This document shows, in pieces, positions 1-11,700 of a stretch of DNA of 23,375 bases (its first letter is position 1; the number at the start of each line of letters is the position of its first letter). This DNA comes from Plantago elongata (Eukaryota > Streptophyta > Magnoliopsida > Lamiales > Plantaginaceae). Both the position numbers and the translations under genes were made by a program. The stretch spans positions 1-23,375 of the forward strand of contig JAYMSP010002594.1 in assembly GCA_036897095.1 (NCBI GenBank), written 5' to 3'. The notes below the pieces were generated by a model. The model did not search any database, was not told where the DNA came from, and was given only the letters and a program-made list of their open reading frames with translations.

Positions 1-239
1 GGTGAAGTCCAATAAACCAACACAATCAGTTTACTATTATATTGTGGTGGTTTAGAGTTGTAATCTGAGCGGTCTTTTGCAATGTTTTAAGAAATTAAGC
101 TTTTAGTGAGACTTGCTACTAGCGATTGGATTAATCGTCCTCTTTTAGAGCATGTCCTTCACGATGTTTGTGTAACATATGTATATACAAAATGATGTAA
201 TGAACCTATATTGGAAAAAATCATGTTACACGATATAGC

Positions 240-2650
240 ATGCATGAACACAACGGAAATAATGTTACAAAAATTCTGAGGTTAAGCTATGACAATTTAC
301 CATCCTCATCTCTCAAGAAATGCTTTGCATACTGTTCTGTTCTCCCTCCACATCATGTGATTAGCAGGGATCAGATGATATGTCTTTGGATGGCAGAAGG
401 ATTTCTGCAAAGTGATGAAAGAAACGATATGGAGGCTGTTGGTGATAACTACTTTGAGCATCTCTTGCAGTGTTCATTATTTCAAGATGTCAGAGACAGA
501 TTGGTTTGGCTATATCATACATTGCCGTATGCACAGCTTAGTATATGATCTGGCTCGGGATCTTCAAGCATCCATCAACAGCCTGGCCAATCAAAGGATA
601 TGCAACGTGTCCGATATCGTACACAACATTCCACTGATCAGTATTTAACCTTAGGCGAAGAAGCAAAATTGTTGCGCTCTTTTTACTTAATTGGTTCTAA
701 CGTTGCACCAAAGTTCTCAGACTTCAGCTCTTTGCATTCTTTAACACTATCTTGTTCAGGTATTGAAGTGCTGCCAGCTGAGATTGAGAAGCTAATCCAT
801 TTGAGGCTTCTTGACGTGCTCAACACAAGTATCAAATGCTTGCCAGATTCAATCTGTAAACTCTTCAACTTGCAGACGCTAGTTACTCCAGGAGTTCTGG
901 AAAAGTTTCCGCACGCCCTTCCTGACTTAATCAGCTTACGGCATCTTTCTTTTCCACCAATAGAATTACCTCCTGGAATAGGGAGGTTAACTTCTCTTCA
1001 AACTCTCTCATACTACAAAGTGGGCAATACAAAGGGGTGTCGAATCGGAGAGCTTGCAAACTTAGAGAATCTCAAAGGACGTTTAGGCATTCAAAATCTT
1101 GAAAGTGTAAAAGAATGTTTACGACTTACGGTTAAGCAGGAATAATGTGAGGCAAGATGAAACAAATGATGAGTACGTGTTGGAAGGACTCCAACCTCAC
1201 CCAAATTTGAAGGGGTTAACAATTGATGGATATGAAGGCAAAAGACTATGAGGATGAAAACTTTATTGGGAAAGCTTACAAACGTGACACTTAAAAGTTG
1301 TTGAAAATGTGAAGAGATTCCCATGTTGGGAAACCTCCGATACCTCAAAGCGCTGAAGTTGAGTGATCTCCCTAAGGTACATCATATAGGTCTCTCATTC
1401 TATGGGTATGCAACTAGCAGCAACGCATCAGTAATGTCTACCAGTCTTTGTTTTCCAGCACTTGAAAGTCTGCAACTGTGTAACATGCCGAACTTGATAG
1501 ATTGGGCAGACTTGGAAGGAGAAGCCGTTGTGTTTCCATGCCTTTCTGACATAGAAATTAGATGTTGTCAGCAGCTGAAGAGTGTTCCGTGTCGTTTCCC
1601 AAGCCTTAAGGTATTGCATGTTCACCAGGTGAATACATAATTCTCTTTGTCGAATGTATGTAGCAACACAAGCTGTCTTGAGAGACTCGACATAAGTAAA
1701 TTTCCAGGAATAATTCATCTTCCAGAAGGGCTCTTTGTGAAGAATGAAAAGTTGTGGCATTTGCAAATCAAAAGTTGTCCCAGCTTGACGCGTCTTGTTC
1801 CGTCATTGCTAATTGGGGGAGCATCACTTAGACAATTGGTGATAAATTTTTGTGAAAGCTTGAGTGAATTGCCAGATGATCTAGATACCCTTCACTCTCT
1901 GGAAAGATTGTATATATACAAGTGCCCAAAACTGAAGTCAATTCCAACTGTGAGAGAAGGGTCAGGCCTAATTTCACTCTATAAATTGTTATTTTAAACT
2001 GCAGAGAGCTGAGTGATTTGACAAGTGAATTATTGGAGTCATGCGCATCTACTCTCTTGTTTATGGTTGGAAGGATTGGATAATTTGGAGAAGGCCTTGG
2101 TGATCTCTTGTTTGCCGAGAATGCCGTGTCATATATTTTTTGTGTCTTAATAATCTTCCCAAATTGGTTACTTTTCCCACGGCGGAGGTGAGCTGTCTTA
2201 GGAACTTGAGTATTTTGTCAATTGGTGGGTATTCATTAGAGTCGGTCAATGGATCAAGTTTCCTATCATAGTCTCAATTGCATCTTGCAACACCAGCACC
2301 ATCTTCAATGTTTAGGTTTCAATTGGAAAGAGGATTGGGACTCCGTTGATACTGAGCATCTCACTAATCTAAGAGGGCTACTATTGGGTACATCCGGAAT
2401 TGATGTATTCCCCGAATGGATTGGGAATATATCTTCTCTACAAGAATTATGCATCTATAATGGCAATAGGCTAAAGCACATGCCAGGAAGCCATGCACCA
2501 CCTCACCAATTTATCTCTCTTACAAATAAAGAATTGTCCATTGATGAAGGAGAGTTTCAATAGTAGCGATGATGATTCCGAGTGGGCCAAGATCTCTCAT
2601 ATAAAACATGTCAATGTAGATGGTAAAATCTTCACCAGAACAACTCGTGA
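240..2650 (+). pseudogene. Decayed CC-NB-ARC-LRR (CNL/RGA-type) disease-resistance gene
   Basis: Intact members are cytoplasmic immune receptors. The block opens (240-490) with the winged-helix end of an NB-ARC domain: LRLSYDNLP, LKKCFAYCSVLP and ICLWMAEGFL are hallmark motifs. The frame then shifts, and the MHD region reads CRMHSLVYDLA (near 523-556), with Ser for the usual Asp. Leucine-rich repeats follow in pieces: 600-1143, about 1140-1250 in another frame, 1323-1640, 1647-1997, 2249-2560, and a C-terminal end near 2540-2640 (SEWAKISHIKHV). Consecutive pieces are divided by frame changes or in-frame stops, so no single product is possible. The coiled coil, P-loop and kinase-2 are absent; bases 1-239 show no NB-ARC coding, so the gene is also 5'-truncated. 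The order of domains is normal, which points to decay in place rather than shuffling. Introns could explain a few gaps but not all of them. Confidence 0.88.
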
Positions 2651-3180
2651 GTACTTATTTTTACATCCTTCTTTATTTCCATTTGAATTTCATATTCACT
2701 TGATTTTATTCTCTAGCATGTGTGTTTCCCAATTCCCCTAATCTGTTTTTAATACAAGTCATCAGTATAAATGTAACACCCCAAATCTGATCCGGACGTC
2801 AAGGGTTGTACCGAACATCTAAATATATATATCAACATATAATTTATTACAAGCCCAATTGTACTTCATAACTTCATAAAAAAATACACACTTAAATTAT
2901 AATATTAGCCGCGAAAAATCCAGTCCTAGTCAGTCGGTATGCCTAGCTACCCGACCCTCTCTTCGTGCTCCAAATCTGGAAAGCAGGATTATTAGAAACA
3001 GGGAGTGTCAGTCACATGGACTTAGTGAGGATAATCAAGCATGCATGAAGATATGCATTCAACAGTACAGTAAACCAACACACTTGCTGATCAGGCAGTT
3101 ATTAACAGTGGGAAAACTGGAAACAGTCAGTATCATAACACATAAAAGGTGCCAAATTTACAATACTAAATAGTAAATGT

Positions 3181-3240
3181 CTTGGGCTAGACCGAACAGA
3201 TCAGGTAGCGGTCTCTTGGGCTAGACCGAACGAATCAGGT
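3181..3240. repeat. Short imperfect direct repeat inside the LTR
   Basis: Two copies of a unit of about 26 bp beginning CTTGGGCTAGACCGAAC lie 34 bp apart (3181-3206 and 3215-3240), both followed by a form of ATCAGGT. This is a local duplication inside the transcribed part of the retroelement. Confidence 0.85.
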
Positions 3241-6200
3241 TGTTGCAGTCTCATCAGTAGCAGCGTGACTGCACGTGGAGTTGCTTTTTCTTGACAGGCA
3301 CGACCCGTCACAACTCATAAAATCCAGACCGTTTGAATGGGTGTACAGTCAGTATGCCCGAAAAGATAGCGATGCAGGACGCTTTACAGTAACAGTATGT
3401 CGACCAGTACGGTTTCCCAAATTTTCAGTAAAACAGTGTGTGGTTGCCTTTCAGTGAAAACAATTTTCGTGCTATGCATGAGTAAGTGTAGATCAGGAGC
3501 AATATGCAAATGCAGCATAGGAGCAATAATCAGTTCGGTAAACAGGATCAGGAACAGTATCAGTAAATAGTACCAGTGACGAGATCCGTAAACAAGATCA
3601 GAGTTTCAGCATACAGTACAAGCTAGGGCTAGGTTCGAGTTATTACATTTCCTAACACAGGTCAGCTCTAGTGATACCGTTAGTCAACTAAATAGGTAGA
3701 CGAGTCGGAGTTGGTCGTCGTCGTCAGATATTCACAGTCAGTGTTAGACAGTCAGACAGATAAACAGGAACATGAACAAAAATGCGAAGAATGAACAGAA
3801 GCAAACTTTCCCAAGGCCAGATGTTGAAAGCCAGTTATCACTCACCTTGGTTATCTTCGTAAGCTACGTAACTGCGTAATCCTGATAAACGGACAATGCT
3901 ACTTAGCTTTTACGCAAGAATAATTATAAAATACCCGTAAAATTCTCCCAACAACAATCATGACAAGTAGCAACCGTTAACTGATGATGACACTTAGGCA
4001 CCTAAATTCATAGAATCAGGTGATGCTATAACACCCTAAACAAGCCAGTATAATTTACATAGTCAGACCACACAAAACTTAGCTAGACATGGAAATTGAC
4101 ACAACCACAAAACAGGAATAGGATCAAGCCATCGAAAACAGACAGGTAAGAAAACATATGCAAGAATTGAGCAACAATTCATCCAACAAGGATGAATCGA
4201 CACAACATACATTCATATCGATTCTCATACAGGATCATGGTGCGAATTGGAGGACAACCATACAGTCAGAATATGACACTACATTCCATCAAGTGGACAG
4301 ACGAACATAGCACTTTAAGACATTAGCACGACTCCAGCAGTACAGAGTACACAGTATCGAGCTTGTACCAAAACCACAGGGCAACAAACTATATTTCTAC
4401 AGCTTCCTGATCTTATAAATTACTTGCCCGCATACCCACCACGCACACTAATCCTAGCGTCGTAAATCAAAATCGACAGAGTCACAAACAAAGACACTGC
4501 AGATCGAATGAACAAAGACACACTTACACATACAACATCACAGATACAACAAAATCAATCCAATGATACGAAGCACGAACAACAACTTGTCATCCAAACT
4601 GACTTGATTAAAGTCCACACAGCAACACACAACTCAGGCATAGCAGGATAGAGTAAAGTGTTCATATGTTTCTTTTACATATCAAACTGAGATGGAATAC
4701 AGAAAGTTAAGTCAAATCAATGAACATATTGGTTATAAATTGTCTCTTTTACTTTTCCTTTTCACCCCATTAACACTTCCAAAATGCTAATGTACTGTTT
4801 TTTGTCCACTTAGAAAATTCCACACGCTATATGATGTAAAATCAGATTCCAAGTATAATGTGAAGTCTGAAGAGCCGTTTAGCTTTGCAATTAGAAGCAC
4901 AACATTACAAAGCTGCTTATGTGCATACATATGTGCCGATGGCCCAAGTAAAGTGCACTCCCATACTCTACAGCAAATCATTTAACCAGTCAACTGCCAG
5001 AAACAAAAAAAATTATATCTGCCATTATCTATCCGTTTCATTTGCTAATCAATAGGACATATGTCAGATTAATCATCAGGGAACTTAGGTTTTAACTCTC
5101 TCACAAGTAAGCTAACTTCAAGAGTGACAAGGGGGAATGCTGCTTTGAATTTTTTTTATAATCAATGACAAACCAGGTTTCTCTTTAAGCTTCTACAAAA
5201 CAAGTTATACAATGTAAAACAAGTTGAAAACCAACAAACTCATGCTACTAGAGATCATTGCACTAAGCCACTAACCGGCCCATAAAATCAGATTTTTTAT
5301 GATGAAACTAACATTAAAAAAATTAGCAAGTAATCAAATAAGAACCAACACCAACAAATCAATATTGAACACCAATCAAATGAGAGCACAACAGACGAAT
5401 ACGAAACCAACACGTCAGACGCAAGAATAGTCCAACAGTGACACAGTTAACGAAAGTCGATCCCACAGATACAATAAATTGATGAGACCGACTCGATTCA
5501 AGAATAAGACAGAAAACAGAGCAAGGAGAAGAGTTAACTAGCTACAGTACCATTCAATTCGAAAACAACAACCACAGACACAGTAACAAGATCGAAAGAA
5601 CAATACAACACAAGGCGCAAGCAAGAAGGTCATTTACGACTCTACAACACCACACTTTCAATCAAACATCAGTCAACACCAAACTTAAGGGAGCACAAAC
5701 CAGCGTATGCACACTAGGATATACGCAAGGAGTTAACTCTTACGGAGAACCGACAAGCAAGCCAAAACAAGCCAAACGTAGGTATTTGACAAGGAAAGGA
5801 GTAAGCAGGTAGAAGACATCAATTAAACACCCACAAACTTATCACAATGCTGCTAAACATGTATATTGACAGTAGACATGCTGAGAAAACAACCGGCTCC
5901 AACAATCACTATGACTCCCAAACACGAAGCAGACCCAGTCGACAACTAACCAACCAACAGCAAACAGAGAAAAGTAGACGAATACAAACAAAGAAGAGAA
6001 CATAGTACAGTTTCTCATAACCAGACCATCCAAAGACCCAACCAATTTCGAAAATAAACAAACACCTTCAGGACTAAACTAATTCGGACTGAAACCATAG
6101 GACATAGCTAGGCCTATAAAATCGAAGATGAAGGAAAACAGGCACGAACCTAGAAACACATAACAGCGAATTCGAAATAGAATCAACACAACTAGCCAAT

Positions 6201-6354
6201 CCCGAGTTCGAATGGGAAATAAAGGGTACTTACAAGTATGAATCGAGATCAGAGGAGAAGAAGAGCTACTAGAGGTCAATGAAGGCGAGTTGAAATTGAA
6301 CAGAGTCGGTGAGGTGAAGGTGATGGCGTAAGTGGTGATTCCGATCAACTGTGG

Positions 6355-6630
6355 TGGTTTCCGGTGGAGGTGGCGGTGACGGCGGCCGATGGGTCGATGG
6401 TGGTGACGGTGGTGAACGCGCGGTGGTGGTGGTAGTGATGTGTGGTGCGTGGTGAAATTGGGGTGGTGATCGATTGCGAGTGGCGGTCGTGCGGTGGTCG
6501 ATGGTGGTGGAAAGAGGTGGGGTTTGAATTCTTCCGGTTGGTGGAGTGGCGGAAACGAGGCGGAGAGCGGGGATGGATGAGCTGCGGTGGTAGATGGAGA
6601 AGTCGAGATGGAGAAGTGGCAGCTTAAGGG
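6355..6630. other. GGT/GGC triplet-rich stretch inside the LTR
   Basis: The plus strand is dense in GGTGGT and GGCGGT triplets, much more GC-rich than its surroundings. It opens a 61-residue Gly/Trp/Arg-rich frame on the plus strand at 6442-6627 and Thr/Pro/His-rich frames on the minus strand. It lies just downstream of the LTR TATA box on the element's own strand, so it is most simply part of the LTR leader and not a gene. Confidence 0.5.
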
Positions 6631-6875
6631 AGTAGGAACAGTTAATACGAAGATGAAGCCGGTTGGTCGGTGTTTCTTCGTGGGGAAGAATGGCGGCTAG
6701 CTTAGCACGGAAGGAAGATGGAGGAACCGAGCAAGTGACGGTGAATTGAAGTTGACATAGGAGCAGGCACGGTTTGAATCAATTTGGGGGAGAAGAAGGA
6801 GGGCAAAAGACCAAATTGCCCTTAATTACAAGGAAGGAGAAAAAATGAGACAAGCGAATTACTGTAATTTTGTTA

Positions 6876-6884
6876 TTATATATA
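6876..6884 (-). promoter_or_regulatory. TATA box of the retroelement LTR
   Basis: On the minus strand this reads TATATATAA. It sits between the AT-rich U3-like part and the leader, where an LTR promoter is expected. A donor-like ACTT|GTAAGT lies about 640 bp downstream (6228-6233), fitting the spliced leaders known for some plant Gypsy elements. Function is inferred from position. Confidence 0.4.
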
Positions 6885-7443
6885 GTTAACTTCTTCTTGG
6901 CTTCCGAACGAATCACAAATAAATTTTGAAAAAATAAAAAATTGGTTCCCGGACATTTGTCAAGTCATTTTCGAGCCCCCGAAAAAATAAAAATAAACAA
7001 CTTTTCTTTTATAATTTTTATTATTATTTTATTCGTTAAATAACTAAATTCTATTTTAACGTCGAATCCGCTCGGCGTTAAATTTTAAAATCCGGCTTGA
7101 TTTATTACGGCTAGTTTCGCTCGTGCGAAATAATAAAATAAATTTCTAATTACTTCTCGCATAATAAAGTCGCGTTCTTTACCATAAAACCATTTTTTTC
7201 ACAATAATATATACTCTTATATTATGATTCTTCTAAAGAATTTATTATTGTAAATTATCTAAAATCGAATAAATAGTAATTATTTCATTTTTTTTTTCAA
7301 AGAGTAGAAGCTCACCTCTTATTAACGACGAAAAAGAAAGACGGGAAAGGCACCTGTCGGTAAACAATACTAGAAAAAGTAAATCACAGAGCCAACAACA
7401 GCAACACTACAAACACAAAACTACTCGCACACAAATCTTACCA

Positions 7444-7591
7444 TACTTCCTCCGTACAAGAATGAACTCTCCGTTTTACAACTGTTTGCACCCAAACATA
7501 ATTATCATTTCTAATTTTAACAATTATTACGTTAACTTTAATATTTAATACTTCCTTTCGAAGAAAAGCTAAGCTATAGAAGGACGAAGTA
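7444..7591. mobile_element. Putative Stowaway-like MITE (weak)
   Basis: The block starts TACTTCCTCCGTAC and ends GGACGAAGTA, so the outer bases form an imperfect terminal inverted repeat of the TACTYCCTCCGT type common in plant Tc1/mariner MITEs. The middle is AT-rich and non-coding, and the length of about 148 bp is usual. The inverted repeat decays after about 11 bases, so it could instead be a chance match. Confidence 0.35.
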
Positions 7592-7674
7592 TCTTTTAGG
7601 GAAACTATCCTCTGTGCAGGAAGATCCATGTAAAATGCTAACTATCTTTTCTCTGTTTCTTCTCTATAAAGCAG

Positions 7675-8209
7675 CCCCAGCTGTACAAGTTGAAGAGAAA
7701 AATCCATGTTGCTTTCCTATTCCAAGAAGAAATGGTGGAGTACTGTCTCCGTCTACTTCCTCTTGAAGGAACGGTCCGTAATATGATATCTTCCAGGGTC
7801 TGTGAGGGAGGAACACTTGGTTGCTTGCTGACGGTAAACTTCCAGTCTACGTCCTATACTTCACCACATTCCACCATAACACTGCTGTCAGTCTGTCACT
7901 GAATAACATCTTTTGAACGAATCTGTTTTACGACCTTTCCTTTTTTGTTTTTGATTTTCTTTTGCTGCTTGAAAAGGGTCAAGAGAACACAACATAGCCA
8001 CAGCTGAGAAAGAATATCAAAAGATCAAGAACTGCAATGCATGGTATCCTTCAGTCAGGCCTGTCTGGATTGGAAGTCTAGAACAAGTCGAGCACATTTT
8101 CAATATATTGGTAGCTTCACTAGTGGCTTGGAGTCGATTGATGAAAGCTCAGGAGTCTATATGGTTCATGTCCCAAGCTTCAAGACTTTCAGAGGACCAC
8201 ATGTTGTGA
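7675..8209 (+). other. Unrecognised coding-like stretch, possible two-exon gene tail
   Basis: I do not recognise a family here. A T-rich tract ending in GCAG (7671-7674) looks like a splice acceptor. Behind it a frame stays open from 7675 to a stop at 7902 and begins PQLYKLKRKIHVAFLFQEEM. A donor-like GTAAAC follows about 180 bp in. Another T-rich tract (about 7920-7975) precedes a second open stretch (about 7985-8209) that reads EKEYQKIKNCNAWYPSVRPV, continues as a Trp- and Leu-rich helix-like segment, and stops at TGA 8207-8209. I could not find one splice that joins the two pieces in phase. A plus-strand gene cut off upstream by the LTR insertion is possible, and so is chance. Confidence 0.25.
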
Positions 8210-8716
8210 CTGCGATTCTAGGTGTGCATTTATTTGTTCATTCAATCTTAGCTACCTCGGTTTTGGACATTGGACTTTTACGTTGAAGGACGGACATGTT
8301 TTGTTAATTTTAAAGATGTTTTTACTTGCTATGTAATATGTATGATTTGGACATGTATTTAGGCTTAAGCAGTCATGTTCAGTATCCTGTTCAATGTTCA
8401 TCAACAGTTCTGCCATCATTCTTGGTTATTTCACATTCTACAACCTGCTGTTAGCAACCCAAATTTTATTTTTTATCAACCATAACTCAATAGTATGTAC
8501 ATTTTTTGATTGTTTAGATACACAATCACATGAGCAAATGCGATAAGCAAAGATAAAAACATATTTATGTGCAAAAATCTATATATAGATTTGGAGGAAT
8601 AAATTAAATATAAAATTTGAGGAAAAAAAACTAATAATACAACAGTTCTCTCAGGTTTTCAGTGGTTTGGAAAATGAATTTTGTTGGTGATGTGCCTCTT
8701 ACTAGAGGGGCATGAT
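8210..8716. other. Intergenic stretch, 3' flank of MAP1A
   Basis: No gene is seen. On the minus strand this is the 3' UTR and downstream region of the methionine aminopeptidase gene. Candidate AATAAA-type signals occur near 8465-8470. A perfect 18-bp palindrome lies at 8575-8592 (AAATCTATA and its complement). Confidence 0.5.
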
Positions 8717-11700
8717 TTACGACTTTAGCCATGGGTACATATCCGGGGATGAGGGTAGACGAGCCGTGAGAACCTCAGCTCCTGTATCTGTGACCTGTAT
8801 TGTTGTGTGAAGTTACGTCAAGACATCAGCAAAGATTCAAGTATCTTAATTGCAGTGCACAGTATGCAGATAAATTAATGTAAGAACCAGACAGCTTGTT
8901 AGTTTCATAGTTTAGGCGCTCCCTTCGTTCCTGCTCTAATTTGACAAACCCATAAACGACGTTGATTTGACACTTTTTTGTATTGTACCAAAAAAATTCC
9001 ATGTTACTTTAACATACTTCAGAATGTACAACAATTGTACAATTATTTGAAGAATCACATTATGAGATCAGTTATTTATCAAGCCGCTATACCCAACTAT
9101 TGATAGTCGGAATCACTAATGCATAAAAAGAGCCATTACCAGAAGAGTGTGCTCAAACTGGACACTGCGTTTTCCATCAGATGTTACAGCAGTCCAACCA
9201 TCAGGCCACATACGGTCCCGCCAAGCGCCTATTGTGAGAGAAATTTTAGATCAACGGAGGGGGTACATCAAATGCATATGCAAAGACTGTTTTTAGTCTT
9301 TGGACAACATGGAGTAATACCTGAATTGATCATAGGTTCAATCGTAAAGGTTTGGCCTGCCTTCATCACCCCAACAGCTTTATTTTCTGCTATCATCAAG
9401 GTCCATATGTTTTGGGCAAATTTGACATTAACAACAAACACAGGATGCATGGTGTACAAGTGTTATTGTGCAACATAAAAGAATAACAATAAGATACAAA
9501 CACATGTCGTGCAATTTACTACTCTAGTATGGAACATGAGCATTTTGATCTTAGTAACATGTGAAATTAAGATAACTTCTAATGGAGAAAACAAAACAAT
9601 AATTTGACCAATCCAGAGGATACTTGAATAATGGGGTATATTAGGAGCACAATGGAAGAGTTCCCCAATACCATGACCACAGTATGACCTCACCTGACCA
9701 CGTAAAAATAACAGACAATGTCAAGAATATGTCAAAGTGAAAACAAAAACCAATAAAAACGGAAACAATACTCACCACAGAGAATCCTGACATAGAAGCA
9801 TGCCTGCTAATAATCTCTCCCATTTCACGAAAGCGTACTCCAGGTTTAACTAACAATGAACACAGAGAAGATAGTAAAAAAATATTGTAATTGTTCGAAG
9901 CCTCCACATTACCAGAATAAAACTCAGTTAAAACTAAAACCAACTGGATTTAGAAGAATTGTCTGCTCATGATTGACCCAACACAGAGAAGGTAGTAAAG
10001 ATATCATAATAATTCTAAGCCTCCACATTACCAGAAAATACTCAGTTAAAATTAAAAACAACCCGAAGAATTGTTTCTGCATGATTGACACATTCCTGCA
10101 TTTCATTGGGCCGGCCAAGCATGCATAGTAGGTATGATGAGAGAAATTATACAAGACACATTGAAGGATGTGGCCAGTTTCTTAAGCAATTTTAAAGTAA
10201 AATACAACTAGAAGCAGTAATGAGTTACACCAGAAGGAAAGCATCATAAAGCATGCAGTAAACACTGACCAGCAGCAATTGCTTTCTCCAAGCATTCATA
10301 TGTGCATTGGACCAATCGTTTAGATTCCTCATCAACATTACCCACGAAGTATGTGTCATTCAAGTCACCTATATGGTCATTGAACGACATCAATCTCTTT
10401 AAAAAAAAGCAAAATAAAGCAGTGAGATCTGGCCAAAGCTTTTACTGACCATGTACTCCTTTATAATACACTGTAACATCAACATTTACAATGTCCCCGT
10501 CCTCTAATTTCCTGGAAAAAACAACTGACAGTGAGATAAATAGTGATATGCCAAAGGATACTGGATGAGGATACCGAATCTATAACTTTTACAATAAGGT
10601 GAAGGAACTGGGGTGAACTATTGAAGATAAAGGTAATAGTTATAGGTCTATTATAAATTTTCTTCAGATTATGTTTAGTTGTTCAGCAATAAAAGGAAGT
10701 AGAAGCAATAATAGTTATAGGTCTTCGAATTTCCCTACTAGTACAAAACCTAAATTTTAAATGAATTGAAGAAGGTCCAACGAAAGTGATCACCAATAAG
10801 TGTACATGTGATCAGATCGTACCTTGCATCAGGGATACCATGGCAAATTACTTCATTTACTGACCTGAAAAAAAGAAATTCTCATTTCTGAGCTGATTAC
10901 CGGATGATAATGAATAGAACATTCAGTAACACAGTTTTTTAGTAATGAAATACGTACGTGCAGCAAGACTTGGGGAAAAAATGATAATTCAGTGGAGACG
11001 GATATCCACCTGCAATCAAGATGTACAATAATAGTCATCAGAGAATACTCATGAATAAAAATAGCATGCATCCTTGAAGATTAAAGATGACAACAGATCA
11101 TATAAGCTGCATGTGTAACATCACTAATGAGTTAATCTTACTAGATAACTGAGCTTACTACATTTCTATTGTTCAATCCTGCCCTAAACCAATCTAGTCA
11201 GACAACGCCGAATTATGTTTCTATCATTATTATCTCAAATTTGAGATCAACTCGGGTAAGAAGGCATACTTGTGACTATATAGAAAGCAGGTCTTGTGCC
11301 TTGCAGTTTTCAACAGAAAGGCCTCATTCAGCACTAAGATTTTTTTATCTATGTTTCTAAAATAAGGTAATGGGGAATATAAATCGTACCAGCAGCAATT
11401 GTGGCTTCATGAACCACCGCATCAATTTCATCAGTGGTAATTCCAGGCCGAATGACACGCGCAGCAGCATCCAGAACTTCCCGAGCTATCTGGTGTTGGC
11501 AGAAAAGTAATGCATGTGACAGTTGAAACAAATACATGAAGAGAAAAAAGATAAAGACAATATCATTAGCTAACTCAACTATTTGCCTACCAAAACAACT
11601 TTTCTATGAAATTTTCCATTGGTGTTGCTTTATTAATGTTTGTGAATAATATAAAGCTCTCCATTCCTACGGTTTGGTTAAAATAAATGAATAGAAAACA

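Larger units (their letters stand above)
2772..7366 (-). mobile_element. Long LTR-like block of a Ty3/Gypsy-type retroelement, probably a solo LTR (minus orientation)
   Basis: The clear end is at 2772, where TGTAACACCCC on the plus strand is the reverse complement of the GGGGTGTTACA that closes many plant Gypsy LTRs. Read on the minus strand, the block runs through an AT-rich U3-like part (about 7260-6890), a TATA box (6876-6884), a leader rich in Pro/Thr/His-like codons (about 6780-6300), a splice-donor-like site (6228-6233), then roughly 3.4 kb of non-coding sequence. No gag, protease, reverse transcriptase or integrase is seen in any frame, hence solo LTR or LTR fragment. The other end is set tentatively at ...GGTAAACA (7366). 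The 5 bp before 2772 (ATAAA) are not repeated there, so no target-site duplication is confirmed. Small frames inside (for example 3275-3457, 5842-6348, 6442-6627) look like chance. Superfamily assignment rests on terminal sequence and layout only. Confidence 0.6.

Noticed and set aside
5472..5478. CA-ATAAA as the far end of the LTR with a target-site duplication matching ATAAA at 2767-2771
   Set aside because: A 5-bp match in AT-rich DNA is expected by chance, and the LTR-like leader, TATA box and U3 continue well beyond this point.
3275..6627. Several open frames of 60-90 codons inside the LTR block (3275-3457, 4787-4981, 5842-6045, 6079-6348, 6442-6627)
   Set aside because: Composition follows the local DNA (for example Trp/Gly/Arg from GGT triplets), there are no family motifs, and none joins to another by splicing.
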